The notes under the pieces are model-generated. The model saw nothing but the letters and a program-made list of their open reading frames with translations, was not told the origin of the DNA and did not search any database. A program made the translations under genes and the position numbers. This document shows positions 19,480-28,652 of a DNA stretch of 64,000 nt, in pieces. Location of the stretch: NCBI RefSeq assembly GCF_010725055.1, contig NZ_BJKB01000009.1, positions 122,839-186,838 of the forward strand. Reading direction: 5' to 3'. Each line of letters opens with the position of its first letter. Within the stretch, counting starts at the first letter, position 1. Source of the DNA: Gelidibacter japonicus (lineage in GTDB: Bacteria; Bacteroidota; Bacteroidia; Flavobacteriales; Flavobacteriaceae).

Positions 19480-19905
19480 ATGAAATCGAAGATTCACGAA
19501 CACCAAAACAAATATGAACCAATGGGTAAAACACAAATTGACGAAATCAAAGAAGGACTGCAACACTTTCACGGTACGGAAATGTTGTATAAAATTCCGT
19601 TATTGGGAACGCATTTTACGGACGGCATAAAATATCTTGCCGATATGGCAGCGTGCTTTTGGCTGATTACCGATACTTCGGTAATTGCAAAAAGCCTAAG
19701 ATCCAAAAGCGAATTTATAACGATCGATTTTAAAAGATTGTCCAAGGAACAACAGGAAGTAGAAGGTTACGAAGCTGAAATAGTGTATAGCGATGGCAAC
19801 GATATTGTTCTGGAAAGACAGGGCTACCGGGCAACCGATTTTCCTCTCGATGACCTACGGCTGTTCTTTGTGCATGGGACACTTATGTTGCCTAACGAAT
19901 ACTAA
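19480..19905 (+). CDS. hypothetical protein, DUF6876-like
   Basis: 141-residue cytosolic protein without signal or membrane segment. The sequence (LQHFHGTEMLYKIPLLGTHFTDGIKYLADMAACFWLITD and a FFVHGTLMLPNEY end) matches my memory of a small family carried on Bacteroidota conjugative elements (DUF6876). Its function is unknown. It lies between ssb and the mobilization genes, with a terminator directly behind it. Confidence 0.7.
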   Translation: MKSKIHEHQNKYEPMGKTQIDEIKEGLQHFHGTEMLYKIPLLGTHFTDGIKYLADMAACFWLITDTSVIAKSLRSKSEFITIDFKRLSKEQQEVEGYEAEIVYSDGNDIVLERQGYRATDFPLDDLRLFFVHGTLMLPNEY

Positions 19906-19991
19906 AGTTTTGGATCACCAAGATATTAGAGATCTAATTGTAGATTCGCAAAACCGACCTCAATTGTTATTTTATTTCAAATCCATTATTT

Positions 19992-20020
19992 AAGCACCTC
20001 CAATTTAGGGGTGCTTTTTT
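19992..20020 (+). terminator. intrinsic terminator
   Basis: AAGCACC(TC)CAATTTAG(GG)GGTGCTT stem-loop followed by TTTT, placed about 85 bp after the DUF6876-like gene. Confidence 0.75.
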
Positions 20021-20412
20021 ATGCAATCCATTTTAAAAACCGATAAAAAAATGTATCTTTATTGGGCTGCAAATCAACATGCAGATGTTTCAAGCGGTTA
20101 TCCTATGTTTACTTTCGCCGGTAACCGTAATATCAAAAAATAACAGACCGGAAATTCATTTCCCTAAATGGCAATTGGCGCCCGATTTATCGGTGATGAG
20201 CCAGATTGTATGAAATTTTGTCCCGCTTGCGCGGGACGAAAAGGAATAGCAAGAGGGTAACACGCTGCGCGATGTTAAAAATTCCTTTTAGGCATCAAAA
20301 CCCTGACAATCAATGAGTTAAAGGTTTTGTGCGTATTTAGCTTTTAGTCATTTGCGACAAACGGCCTTTAAACGCCCATTTTTAGGGAAGAATTTGCGAC
20401 AAACGGCGACTT
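20021..20412 (+). other. mobilization leader: candidate oriT region
   Basis: No gene in 392 bp. It contains a hairpin GTCCCGC-ttgc-GCGGGAC at 20220-20237 and two exact 15-bp direct repeats TTTGCGACAAACGGC at 20351-20365 and 20393-20407. The second ends 5 bp before the start codon of the mobilization protein gene. A hairpin plus direct repeats immediately upstream of relaxosome genes is the usual look of an origin of transfer. The repeats may alternatively, or also, be operators for the ribbon-helix-helix protein. Confidence 0.55.
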
Positions 20413-20793
20413 ATGGACACATTTATTGGAATTAGATTTAAAAAGGAAACGGCCAAACGTTTTCAGGAATTCTCAAGAACCCACTTTAGCTCACACACCG
20501 AGGCAATGGCCACGATGTTGGACTTTTTCTTGTACAACGAGATTTCTCCAAAAGAGAAACTGGGCCCTACGGGAAGGACCATCGAAGCGTCCATTAAGAA
20601 ACGGATCAATGCTGTCATCGCTATTTTAAGGGACGTCGAAAAAAGCCAGACCAAACCGACGGCTGCAATGTTGGCATCGCTCTTCCAGACTGAGGAGGCT
20701 CCTAAGAAAGCTCTGATTTTGGAAAAAAAAATTATGGAAGAAAGAAGACAGGTTCACCCGACTGGCGACGAGTTGGATCCTATGGAAAAATGA
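20413..20793 (+). CDS. BfmA/BtgA-like mobilization accessory protein
   Basis: 126-residue cytosolic protein. The N-terminal half (FIGIRFKKETAKRFQEFSRTH...TEAMATMLDFFL) looks like a ribbon-helix-helix DNA-binding domain, as in relaxosome accessory proteins of Bacteroidota mobile elements (BfmA/BtgA type). The C-terminal half is helical and charged. It probably binds repeats in the upstream leader and recruits the relaxase. It is followed 32 bp later by the relaxase-like gene. Confidence 0.75.
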   Translation: MDTFIGIRFKKETAKRFQEFSRTHFSSHTEAMATMLDFFLYNEISPKEKLGPTGRTIEASIKKRINAVIAILRDVEKSQTKPTAAMLASLFQTEEAPKKALILEKKIMEERRQVHPTGDELDPMEK

Positions 20794-20825
20794 AATGAAA
20801 ATAGTAAAGTTTAATCTGTTGAACC

Positions 20826-21878
20826 ATGTATATCACAATCACTCCCCAAAAGCTTGGAGGCAATTACTCCCAAAGCGCTGCCGATTTTGTAGAATATCTG
20901 GAGAAGGAAAACCAGGGTGTGGAAGAAGCGGGCCAGACCAAACAAGCAAAAGGTGTCGAATATTTTTTCAATCAATATGACGATGGAATTTCTGCGGAGG
21001 AAGTCGTTAAGGCGATTGATGGGAATACGGCAAAATTAAAAAGGAACGAACCGAAATTTTATTCCATTACGGTAAGTCCTTCCAAATATGAACTGAGCCA
21101 ATTGCAAAATTGTAGCGGTGACCTAAAAACATATACCCGTGAACTGATGAAGGATTATGTGGCCTCTTTTAACCGGGAAATCAATGATCGCTCCATAACC
21201 ATCAATGACATAAAATACTTTGCAAAGATCGAACACCAAAGAACCTTTAAAGGCACAGATATACAGATCAAGGAAAACCAACCTTTTGCCTCAAAGATCC
21301 TTCAGTTAAAAACGGAAATTCGAAATATACGTGAAGGTAGGGCAGAAGGGGATGTCGAAAAGAAGAGATTGGAAATTGAAAAACTGGAAAAGGAGGCGCC
21401 GCATCAGCAGGATGGTAAACGAATCGTGCAAGGGATGCCGAAAGCGGGAAACCAAAGCCATATCCATATCATCGTCAGCCGGAAAGACGCGTCAAATAGC
21501 TTCAGCCTTTCCCCCGGGAGCAAACACAAAGCTTCGGAGGTTGAAATGCACGGCAAGACAGTCAAGCGTGGCTTTGACCGTGATAAATTCTTTGGACATG
21601 CCGAGAAAACGTTCGATCGGACATTCGGTTATAAAAGAAACTTTGCGGAGACCTATAGGGCCCGAAAGGATTTCATCAAGAATCCAAAACTCTATTTTGC
21701 AGCGCTTATGAAATTGCCTACCAATGAAAGGGCCTTGGCATTCAGGATGATGGGGGATTCGGGTGTTCCCATGATGCCAAATCTTCCAATTACCCAGACC
21801 CAATTGGCCCTGAAGCTATTCAATAGGTTAAGACGTGGCGCCGAAGTGGCCATCAAATCAAGTTCGATCGGAATATAA
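20826..21878 (+). CDS. relaxase/mobilization protein (DUF5712-like)
   Basis: 350-residue protein expected to nick oriT and lead the strand into the recipient. A HxH motif sits in NQSHIHIIVSRKD (His212, His214), with the spacing of an HUH-type metal site. Tyrosines near the N-terminus (YITITPQKLGGNYSQSA) and FYSITVSPSKYEL are candidates for the nucleophile. A charged helical stretch (IRNIREGRAEGDVEKKRLEIEKLEKEA) precedes the HUH motif. It lies between the RHH protein and the coupling protein, which is standard MOB gene order. The family name is from memory. Confidence 0.78.
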   Translation: MYITITPQKLGGNYSQSAADFVEYLEKENQGVEEAGQTKQAKGVEYFFNQYDDGISAEEVVKAIDGNTAKLKRNEPKFYSITVSPSKYELSQLQNCSGDLKTYTRELMKDYVASFNREINDRSITINDIKYFAKIEHQRTFKGTDIQIKENQPFASKILQLKTEIRNIREGRAEGDVEKKRLEIEKLEKEAPHQQDGKRIVQGMPKAGNQSHIHIIVSRKDASNSFSLSPGSKHKASEVEMHGKTVKRGFDRDKFFGHAEKTFDRTFGYKRNFAETYRARKDFIKNPKLYFAALMKLPTNERALAFRMMGDSGVPMMPNLPITQTQLALKLFNRLRRGAEVAIKSSSIGI

Positions 21879-21887
21879 CTTGGAAGC

Positions 21888-23468
21888 ATGCAACCAGAAA
21901 ATCTCTTAGCTACGCTTTTAATAATTGGTTTGGCCAGTGCGGTTTTCTATGGATTGTTTCGGATCGCCAGGCGCGCATTCATCATTAATATGCTCTTGAT
22001 TGGTATTCTAGTCGTTTATTCCATTACGGAGATTTCATGGGTTATCATCGCGCTCTATTATGTGTGCCCTCTGCTCTTGATCAATGTGGTTATGTACGTG
22101 TTCTTACATGAAACGGAAGAATCCAAAACGGGAGACCTTAGGTACCAGGTCAATTTTGAGACCACCAAAGGAAACCTCAAACTCGATAACATCAAGCGTG
22201 GGGCATCGGTTATCGGCTCTGCGGGAAGTGGAAAGACCGAAAGTGTGGTCTATGGCTTCTTGAAGCATTTTAGAAAAGAGGGCTTTTGTGGCATCATCCA
22301 CGATTATAAGGATTTCGAATTGACCGAAATGGCCTATCTGCTTTTCAGAACAGGTACGGTACCCTTTAAGGTAATTTCCTTCGACAGGATCATCCATAGG
22401 GTCAATCCCATCGCACCCCGCTATTTGGAGAACGAGGAGAGTGTCAATGAGGTGTCCAGGGTCTTGGTCGAGAACCTTTTGGAACAGCGGGAATCGGCTA
22501 CATCTGGAACGACCAAGTTCTTTAACGATGCTGCGGAAGGCTTGATCGGTGGCCTGATCTGGAAACTGAAAACTACCTATCCTGAGTTGTGTACGCTTCC
22601 GCATGTGATTGCTGTTTACCAGTATCTGGATACGGACAGCTTGATCAGGTTTTTGGAGACGAATGCCACCTCAAGGGCCATGGCCGATGCCTTTATCAGC
22701 GGAAGGGACTCGGAACGGCAGACGGCGGGCGTAAAAAGCACCTTGGCCAATGCGTTGAAGCGAATCAGTACCCAGCGCATCTTCATGGCCTTATCAGCGG
22801 ATGAGGTGCCGCTCAATATCAATAGTCCGGAAAATCCTTCTGTGGTTTCGATTGTGAACAATCCTAAATTTGAAACGTCGTATTCACCGGTCATTGCTAT
22901 GATCATCCATACCATTACTAAACAAATGAGTGTTCGAAACAAAGAACCTTCATTTTTATTGATGGAGGAGGCACCGACCATTCGCTTATTGAATATGCAC
23001 CGCATTCCCGCAACATTACGGAGTTACAATATTTCTACGATTTATGTGATGCAGGACAAGATTCAAAATGACATGATGTATGGTGATAAGGCAAGCAAGG
23101 CGATTTTGAGCAACCTTTCCTATCAGTTCTTTGGAAAGGTCAACGACCCAGATACGGCCAAATATTATGAGCGTTTCTTTGAGATCATTAAGGACCCTAC
23201 CAAAAGTGTAAGCCGCGGTTACAGTCTTGATTTTGATACGCGCATCACTACAGGTGAAAAAGAGATCCCTAAAATTAGGGCTGATGTCTTCTTTAGATTG
23301 AAACAAGGTGAATTTATTACGTATGCGGATGGTAAGGATAAAAGAGTCCAGTTTAAATTGCGGCCAATTAAGAGGCAATTGCCGGAATCAGCAATTGGAT
23401 TTTCTGATGCGGATTTGGCAGCTAATTTTGAAAGGATTTATAAGGAAGCCAGGTCAATTTTTGAATAG
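21888..23468 (+). CDS. type IV secretion coupling protein (VirD4/TraG-like)
   Basis: 526-residue ATPase linking the relaxase-DNA complex to the transfer channel. Two or three transmembrane segments occupy residues 1-75 (LLATLLIIGLASAVFYGLF, LIGILVVYSITEISW and a third). Walker A is GSAGSGKTES (about 109-118), Walker B-like FLLMEEAP is near 357-364, and KAILSNLSYQFFGKVND is a further conserved segment. It starts 9 bp after the relaxase gene and ends the + strand mobilization operon. The GC content is visibly higher than in region A, consistent with a mobile origin. Confidence 0.88.
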   Translation: MQPENLLATLLIIGLASAVFYGLFRIARRAFIINMLLIGILVVYSITEISWVIIALYYVCPLLLINVVMYVFLHETEESKTGDLRYQVNFETTKGNLKLDNIKRGASVIGSAGSGKTESVVYGFLKHFRKEGFCGIIHDYKDFELTEMAYLLFRTGTVPFKVISFDRIIHRVNPIAPRYLENEESVNEVSRVLVENLLEQRESATSGTTKFFNDAAEGLIGGLIWKLKTTYPELCTLPHVIAVYQYLDTDSLIRFLETNATSRAMADAFISGRDSERQTAGVKSTLANALKRISTQRIFMALSADEVPLNINSPENPSVVSIVNNPKFETSYSPVIAMIIHTITKQMSVRNKEPSFLLMEEAPTIRLLNMHRIPATLRSYNISTIYVMQDKIQNDMMYGDKASKAILSNLSYQFFGKVNDPDTAKYYERFFEIIKDPTKSVSRGYSLDFDTRITTGEKEIPKIRADVFFRLKQGEFITYADGKDKRVQFKLRPIKRQLPESAIGFSDADLAANFERIYKEARSIFE

Positions 23469-23579
23469 CATGATCACAGTGTACAGCTTGAGGTGTCTTG
23501 TTCTTAACCCTGTACGTTGTTGGGAAAATATTTTTGTTTTATATCTAAGAATTCTTAAAACATAGACCTTTTACTAGGA

Positions 23580-24437
23580 TCAAGTGGTCTCAAATTTAAT
23601 TTTTTGAATTAAATCCTTGAAATATTTCGGGCTCCAAATATTTAAAACATCGTCATTTGGGATAAACTTAACGACGTCCTCTTTGATCCTGCTGAATGAA
23701 ACAGAATCGATTTTGGTGTCCAATAGCTGGATGATCTGTTCTTTGGAAATGGTATCGTCAGGCCAGTCATTGGTGTCTTTCGCTCTCGTTAAGAAATGAT
23801 TTAGGTCCAAAGGAATTCCCTTTTTGATATACCATTCTAAATCATACCAATCCCTTCCTTTAACTCTATTTAGCCACTTTCTAAATAGAAGAGCATGCAG
23901 TTTTCCTGCAAATAAACTAGGTTTCGTAAAGCATTTTACGTAAAAAGAAAATGGACGGAGCAATAACTTTTCTTCGGTTTGGAAATCTAGTGGAGGCTGT
24001 CGATCAACTTCTATTTTTATCTTTAAGGTCTTGTTGGAGCGCACCCCAGTTTCCTTGATGATGTCTTCTAGTACAATTTCCTGCCATATGGTTTCGGCTT
24101 TTAGAAACGCAGAATCAATAGCCGTTTGTTTTGTTTTTTTCTTTTCCTTGATACTAATGGTCAGGCCCAATGACTTAAATTCATCTATAATGGCATTGAA
24201 ATATGGCTCAATAGAAAAATTAGGATTGGGCTTAAGTAATGAGAAATCCAGATCTTCTGAATATCTATCCAATCTATAGAAAATCCGGAGAGCGGTTCCT
24301 CCATAAAAAGCTGCCTTCTCAAAAAAATCAGTTCTTGATAAGCCTGCTAAAGTAATTTCTTGCATTATTTCTCGTAATGCAGATAAAATCTCTTCCTCAT
24401 TCTGAGGGTTATATTCCTCTATCCATTCTTTTATCAT
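23580..24437 (-). CDS. abiEii: AbiEii-type nucleotidyltransferase toxin
   Basis: 285-residue toxin of the type IV AbiE system. AbiEii proteins are nucleotidyltransferases that arrest growth and abort phage infection. The N-terminal nucleotidyltransferase signature is FYGGTALRIFYRLDRYSEDLDFSL (GGTAL 46-50, EDLDF 61-65). A later KLHALLFRKWLNRVKGRDWYDL segment is also typical. The start codon overlaps the end of the antitoxin gene by 4 bp (ATGA), so translation is coupled. It sits between the mobilization and transfer operons, where it would both defend the host and stabilise the element. Confidence 0.9.
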   Translation of the reverse strand: MIKEWIEEYNPQNEEEILSALREIMQEITLAGLSRTDFFEKAAFYGGTALRIFYRLDRYSEDLDFSLLKPNPNFSIEPYFNAIIDEFKSLGLTISIKEKKKTKQTAIDSAFLKAETIWQEIVLEDIIKETGVRSNKTLKIKIEVDRQPPLDFQTEEKLLLRPFSFYVKCFTKPSLFAGKLHALLFRKWLNRVKGRDWYDLEWYIKKGIPLDLNHFLTRAKDTNDWPDDTISKEQIIQLLDTKIDSVSFSRIKEDVVKFIPNDDVLNIWSPKYFKDLIQKIKFETT

Positions 24438-25072
24438 AATTCCATCAGTGTTTTAATAAGCATTTTTAGACTACTTTTTTTAGGGGCGCTCTCAATCCAT
24501 AAGTCCATGATTTTTGTATTTAATGTGCTTAATATATCATTGTCCATTCGAAGATCTTCCGATAAAAATTCCCGTGTTTGTTTGATGCTTCTAAGATGAA
24601 TTTTGGGTGTTAGAACTATTTTGTCACACAATGCCTTTTCAGGGGAGGCAATTAACACGGTTTGTTTAGGTGAATATTCTATGTTTTTAATCCCATAGGA
24701 ATAATAGGGAGCCTTTGATTGTTGGTAACTAAATCGTCCAACAGCAGTTTTATATATCTTTGAAGTTTGTAGAGTTACTGAACTTATTTCATAGGCCCTT
24801 TCCGGTATCATGTTCCAATAGGACAATGCGGATTCTAAGGAGACGTAACTCGGTCCCCTAAGGTGATTGGCTATCAGAAACGGCTCTGGTGTTGGTAAGT
24901 CCAATTTAGGTCCTGTTATATATAGTCCTCTTCTGATAGAAATAAGCTTTTTACTTTTAAGCAACTCACTGATTTTATCATTTGGACGCTTATAATCTTT
25001 TAATAAATCCAAAATCAGGTGCCTGGATATAGGTGTTTCTGCATATTTCTTTATTCTCTTTCTAAACTCCAT
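24434..25072 (-). CDS. abiEi: AbiEi-type antitoxin/transcriptional repressor
   Basis: 212-residue antitoxin. The N-terminal winged helix (RHLILDLLKDYKRPNDKISELLKSKKLISIRRGLYI) precedes a C-terminal domain with SYVSLESALSYWNMIPE and ASPEKALCDKIVL, both hallmarks of AbiEi-like proteins. In the studied AbiE system the antitoxin represses its own promoter through two inverted repeats. Two palindromes of that kind flank the promoter here (25094-25112 and 25158-25174). It is the first gene of the operon, followed by the toxin. Confidence 0.88.
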   Translation of the reverse strand: MEFRKRIKKYAETPISRHLILDLLKDYKRPNDKISELLKSKKLISIRRGLYITGPKLDLPTPEPFLIANHLRGPSYVSLESALSYWNMIPERAYEISSVTLQTSKIYKTAVGRFSYQQSKAPYYSYGIKNIEYSPKQTVLIASPEKALCDKIVLTPKIHLRSIKQTREFLSEDLRMDNDILSTLNTKIMDLWIESAPKKSSLKMLIKTLMEL

Positions 25073-25093
25073 GATGTGATTTTTATGAATGAT

Positions 25094-25112
25094 AATCGGA
25101 TAATTTCCGATT
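25094..25112 (-). promoter_or_regulatory. AbiEi operator 1 (palindrome)
   Basis: AATCGGA-taatt-TCCGATT, a perfect 7-bp dyad 21 bp upstream of the antitoxin start codon, overlapping the predicted transcription start. Confidence 0.65.
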
Positions 25113-25120
25113 AACTAATA

Positions 25121-25128
25121 CAAATATA
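25121..25128 (-). promoter_or_regulatory. abiE promoter -7 box
   Basis: On the minus strand the sequence reads TATATTTG, an exact fit to the Bacteroidota TAnnTTTG box. It lies between the two palindromes. A clear -33 box was not identified. Confidence 0.5.
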
Positions 25129-25157
25129 GCAACAATATGTAAATTAGAGAGTATTTG

Positions 25158-25174
25158 ATCGGATTATTTCCGAT
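25158..25174 (-). promoter_or_regulatory. AbiEi operator 2 (palindrome)
   Basis: ATCGGA-ttatt-TCCGAT, the same dyad as operator 1 with one central base changed, centred about 63 bp further upstream. The rest of the 25073-25406 gap shows no gene. Confidence 0.6.
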
Positions 25175-25406
25175 TAAATACTGATATAATTACAGGAATG
25201 GTGTCGTTGTTTGGTTAGATCTACTTCGTTGATTTAATATAAGATCATTTTTGTACAAGCTAGGATAATTAAAAGCGATCCGAATATAGTGATGTGACTA
25301 TGAGAAGATAAAAAAAATCGGATGAAAAACTTTTGTGTTCTTGCAAAAAAGTTCTCCAGTTGGGCATTTCTTTAATCGACCTCTATTTGGGCTATTTGAA
25401 GGTATT

Positions 25407-26264
25407 CTAATTAGGATTATTGATATATCTGTGAGATATTTTTAGCTCAATATTTCGTTCACCATCTTTTTCGTTCAGTTCTAAAATAGCTCTACGGTCC
25501 CTTGAGAGTGAGAATTTTGGCAACACATATACGAGCCGCACCGATTCACCTTTTACAATTTTGGAGGGTAAATTCTTTGTGAAAACAGCCTCTTTATGGA
25601 GGCGTTGTACAGATTTCCGTTTTCCTTTATGTCTTGTCTCTATAGATAACGTGAGGAAATTTAAATCGTAATCGAGTGTTGACTTGTTATCGATCTTGAT
25701 CACAAAGTAAAGTTCATTTCGATTGTAAACAATTTCTTCCACGCCTAAAACAATGTTCTGCCGTCGTTTTTTGGTCTTGCCTCTGCGCGGTTTCCGCTCA
25801 AGAAGATGGGAACTTAGTTCCTGGCGGTAGTACTCCTTGTTTTCCTTGTTGATTTCTTTGGATGTTGCTGGAATGGAGTCTTTGGTAACTGGTTTTTCGT
25901 TTCCGATACTGCTCGACATTGGAATGAAATAATTCAATTTTGATAGCTCCGATTTATATCTAACAATATATGAGAATACTGAACCGTTTCTATTGATGAC
26001 CAGAAGATTGCTGTCCTTTCCGGGAGTCGCTTGCAGCAATCCAAAATATTGCTCCTTCTCTCGGTTATAGGTAAAAACAAAATTTTCTGATCCGGTAATG
26101 CCCTGTCGAATGGGTTCTGGGAAGAAGAGGGCGACATTCATGGTGTCATTGGCATAAATCGTGTCCATGACCGTAATGTTTTGGTCTTTAGCTTGCGCTG
26201 TACAGTAGAGTGATACTGAACTGCACGCCATAAAAATGATTGGAATTAAAGAATGTGTTTTCAT
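25407..26264 (-). CDS. traN: conjugative transposon protein TraN (DUF4138-like)
   Basis: 285-residue exported component of the type B conjugation channel, equated with VirB9. It has a signal peptide (IIFMACSSVSLYCTAQA) and then mostly beta-strand sequence with NVALFFPEPIRQGITGSENFVFTYNREK, typical of Bacteroidota TraN. The C-terminal half carries YFVIKIDNKSTLDYDLNFL. It is the last gene of the minus-strand transfer operon, 4 bp after traM. I saw no TraO, TraP or TraQ gene behind it. Confidence 0.85.
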   Translation of the reverse strand: MKTHSLIPIIFMACSSVSLYCTAQAKDQNITVMDTIYANDTMNVALFFPEPIRQGITGSENFVFTYNREKEQYFGLLQATPGKDSNLLVINRNGSVFSYIVRYKSELSKLNYFIPMSSSIGNEKPVTKDSIPATSKEINKENKEYYRQELSSHLLERKPRRGKTKKRRQNIVLGVEEIVYNRNELYFVIKIDNKSTLDYDLNFLTLSIETRHKGKRKSVQRLHKEAVFTKNLPSKIVKGESVRLVYVLPKFSLSRDRRAILELNEKDGERNIELKISHRYINNPN

Positions 26265-26268
26265 AAGA

Positions 26269-27192
26269 TTAAGGTTTTAAAATAAGTTGGTAATTGTTCA
26301 GCACGGTTACTTTCACACTGCGGTTATGGCGTTTGAGTACTTTGCTGATGCCACCAACTTGGGGGATACTTGGAATATTGATGTCGCCGATAATGTCGTC
26401 CACAACTTCATCGGTGGCTTCAGCACGAAAATTATTTTCGATATAAATGCCCTCGTTGCCATCCTGAAGATCGTAGGCTTTGAGCTTGGTGGGTTGGTGC
26501 TGGATATTTTCGATGTTGATCATTGCGCGATTGGGTTGGAAACTAATGAACCCAAAAACCAGAGTGTTTTTTGGCAGTTTCCGGTTATTGATCACCGCGG
26601 CTTTTGTCAGCCGCATTCGCAATCGGCTATTGGTTTTCACGACCTGATCGCCATCGACAACGACATGGATGGTTTCATCGGTAGTACCAATCACTGAATT
26701 GTTATCAGGTTTGGGTGACGCAGCAAAGAACAATTGATGTTCCAGGCCCAGTTCCTTGGCTTCAATCTTCTGTTCTCTTTTTATTTCTGTAGAATCTATT
26801 TCTTGTACTTTTTTGGTTTCTGGCTTTCTTTCTCCAAGAACCTGATAGGACCGTTCAGAATAGTTGATTTTCCCTGCGGAATAGATGCTATCCACAATCC
26901 GCTCTTTTTCACGTTCGGGTAAATCTCGATCATAATGGCCCAAGGAGTCCATCAGTTTTTCATCATAGATACTTGGGGCATTGGATTCCCGAACGTCCTT
27001 CAGATCGTTGAGGGCATCCAATTTGGATTTATACTGTTTCTGGGTTTCTTCCAGGGGAGGTACCAACGTCTGCTTTAAATGTTCACTTTCACTTTTGCCA
27101 TCGTCCATAACCATCAGGGTATAGGCCACTAGGAATAAGACAATCACGGCCATTACGGTCGCGAAGACCATTTTATTTTTTTCTATTTTCAT
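26269..27192 (-). CDS. traM: conjugative transposon protein TraM (VirB10-like)
   Basis: 307-residue protein with one N-terminal membrane anchor (MVFATVMAVIVLFLVAYTLMVM) followed by a long charged periplasmic linker (about 30-155) and a C-terminal domain starting near FFAASPKPDNNSVIG. The C-terminal part contains TNSRLRMRLTKAAVINNRKLPKNTLVFGF, as expected for Bacteroidota TraM, the VirB10 counterpart spanning the envelope. It overlaps the end of traK by 20 bp. Confidence 0.86.
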   Translation of the reverse strand: MKIEKNKMVFATVMAVIVLFLVAYTLMVMDDGKSESEHLKQTLVPPLEETQKQYKSKLDALNDLKDVRESNAPSIYDEKLMDSLGHYDRDLPEREKERIVDSIYSAGKINYSERSYQVLGERKPETKKVQEIDSTEIKREQKIEAKELGLEHQLFFAASPKPDNNSVIGTTDETIHVVVDGDQVVKTNSRLRMRLTKAAVINNRKLPKNTLVFGFISFQPNRAMINIENIQHQPTKLKAYDLQDGNEGIYIENNFRAEATDEVVDDIIGDINIPSIPQVGGISKVLKRHNRSVKVTVLNNYQLILKP

Positions 27193-27796
27193 TGGAGATT
27201 TTTTTTAAGGTGTTTTCAAAATAATCGGTGATCAATAATCCGTGCGGATTGTTCGGGAAATTCCGATCAACTAGAATCAAACTGCCGGTAGACACAAGTT
27301 CATAGGAATCGGTAATCGACCCTCTGTTGATTTCAAAAATGGTGGTGGTCGTAAATCTATGGTTACCGTTGGACTCGGTAATTCTCGAATCGATGCTTTT
27401 CACTTTTTGAACCAAGGAATATTGCAGTAAACGATTGTACACCCCATCGGCTTTTTTTTGTCGGTATACATTGTCCACAGAACTATCGCCCAACCACAGT
27501 GCTTTTTGTAGATGACGCTCATAATTGCTCGCATCGATATTATAAAAATAGGTATGGAACAATTCCAAATGTGCCAGGGCCTCTACCATGAAGTTCTCTT
27601 TTTGGGTTACGAGCTTTAGGGGAATAACACTGCCGTCGGTGTTGATGGCGAAAGCATGGTTGAGGGCATTTTTATGGGTTGTAAAGGCGATCCAAACGGA
27701 GAATGTACTTGCCGTAAAAGCACAAACAACAACTGCCAAAACAATAAGTCTATTCAATTTGAGGAGGTTGTAAATGTTCTGATAAGGTGTTTTCAT
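27173..27796 (-). CDS. traK: conjugative transposon protein TraK (VirB8-like)
   Basis: 207 residues with one transmembrane segment at about 15-37 (LIVLAVVVCAFTASTFSVWIAF) and a periplasmic domain, as in TraK/VirB8 assembly factors of Bacteroidota conjugative elements. Conserved pieces are YQNIYNLLKLNRLIV at the start and FEINRGSITDSYELVSTGSLILVDRNFPNNPHGLLI near the end. It lies between traJ and traM in the usual order. Confidence 0.87.
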   Translation of the reverse strand: MKTPYQNIYNLLKLNRLIVLAVVVCAFTASTFSVWIAFTTHKNALNHAFAINTDGSVIPLKLVTQKENFMVEALAHLELFHTYFYNIDASNYERHLQKALWLGDSSVDNVYRQKKADGVYNRLLQYSLVQKVKSIDSRITESNGNHRFTTTTIFEINRGSITDSYELVSTGSLILVDRNFPNNPHGLLITDYFENTLKKISNENRKK

Positions 27797-27807
27797 GACA
27801 TGCTACT

Positions 27808-28641
27808 TTAATTGTTGAATAATCTGAGAGTGAAGGAGGTGGCCCGCGCATATAGTCTGAATTTTAGGAACACGATAAAACCTACAGAACCTAACTGTAC
27901 CACCGGCGCGAAGAATCCCTGTCCGAAATCGGTACCGAACAGGGTTGTCCAAAAATTGGTGTTTATTTCGGTGTAGATGGCGTTGATAAAGATGTTGACC
28001 AAAAAGAATGCAGGTACCAACATATAAACCGCAGCGTATAGTTTGAAGAATGAATAGGCAAGCGATCTGAATTTCTCGAATACCGCCAAACTGATGACCA
28101 ACGGAAAAAATGCCTGCATGATCCCCAATAGAAAGAAGCGTTCCGCCAGAAAAAGGGGATAGATGAACAGGTCAAGAATCCAAAGAATGACACTCAGGAT
28201 AAAGGCTAAAATCTTGAATCCATACAGCGGGGTTACCAAGGCCTCATAGAGTAATGTCATGGCACTTTTCATCGCATCCATGAGATTGATATCCGCTTCT
28301 ATGTCAATGTCCTGCAAATGCAGAGGCAGCAGGGCAGGAGCGGTCCCGCGATATTGTGATTCGATCGCCACGAGAATGGCATCAAAGAACCCCAATACCT
28401 GAGTCGAAAAGATGACTAATAGGACCACGGCAAAATTCTTGGCGAGTTCACTTGGGCTCAATCCCCAAGTGTACCCATCCTTGTCCACAATACCTTCATT
28501 GTATTTTTTTAGAATATTGACCAGAAAAAACAGTACGGCGAGCGTCTTCATACCCGCAATGGTATATTGTGAAAAACTGCTGTTCTGTATGGTCTGGAAA
28601 ATCGTATCGATATATTCCAGTCCGATTCCTAAAATAATCAT
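27808..28641 (-). CDS. traJ: conjugative transposon protein TraJ (VirB6-like)
   Basis: 277-residue polytopic inner-membrane protein with about six hydrophobic segments, for example MKTLAVLFFLVNIL, FAVVLLVIFSTQVLGFFDAILVAI, ILAFILSVILWILDLFIYPLFL and AAVYMLVPAFFLVNIFI. Position between the TraI-like gene and traK, and this topology, fit TraJ, the VirB6-like channel component of type B conjugation systems. Confidence 0.84.
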   Translation of the reverse strand: MIILGIGLEYIDTIFQTIQNSSFSQYTIAGMKTLAVLFFLVNILKKYNEGIVDKDGYTWGLSPSELAKNFAVVLLVIFSTQVLGFFDAILVAIESQYRGTAPALLPLHLQDIDIEADINLMDAMKSAMTLLYEALVTPLYGFKILAFILSVILWILDLFIYPLFLAERFFLLGIMQAFFPLVISLAVFEKFRSLAYSFFKLYAAVYMLVPAFFLVNIFINAIYTEINTNFWTTLFGTDFGQGFFAPVVQLGSVGFIVFLKFRLYARATSFTLRLFNN

Positions 28642-28652
28642 ACTGATCTTAT

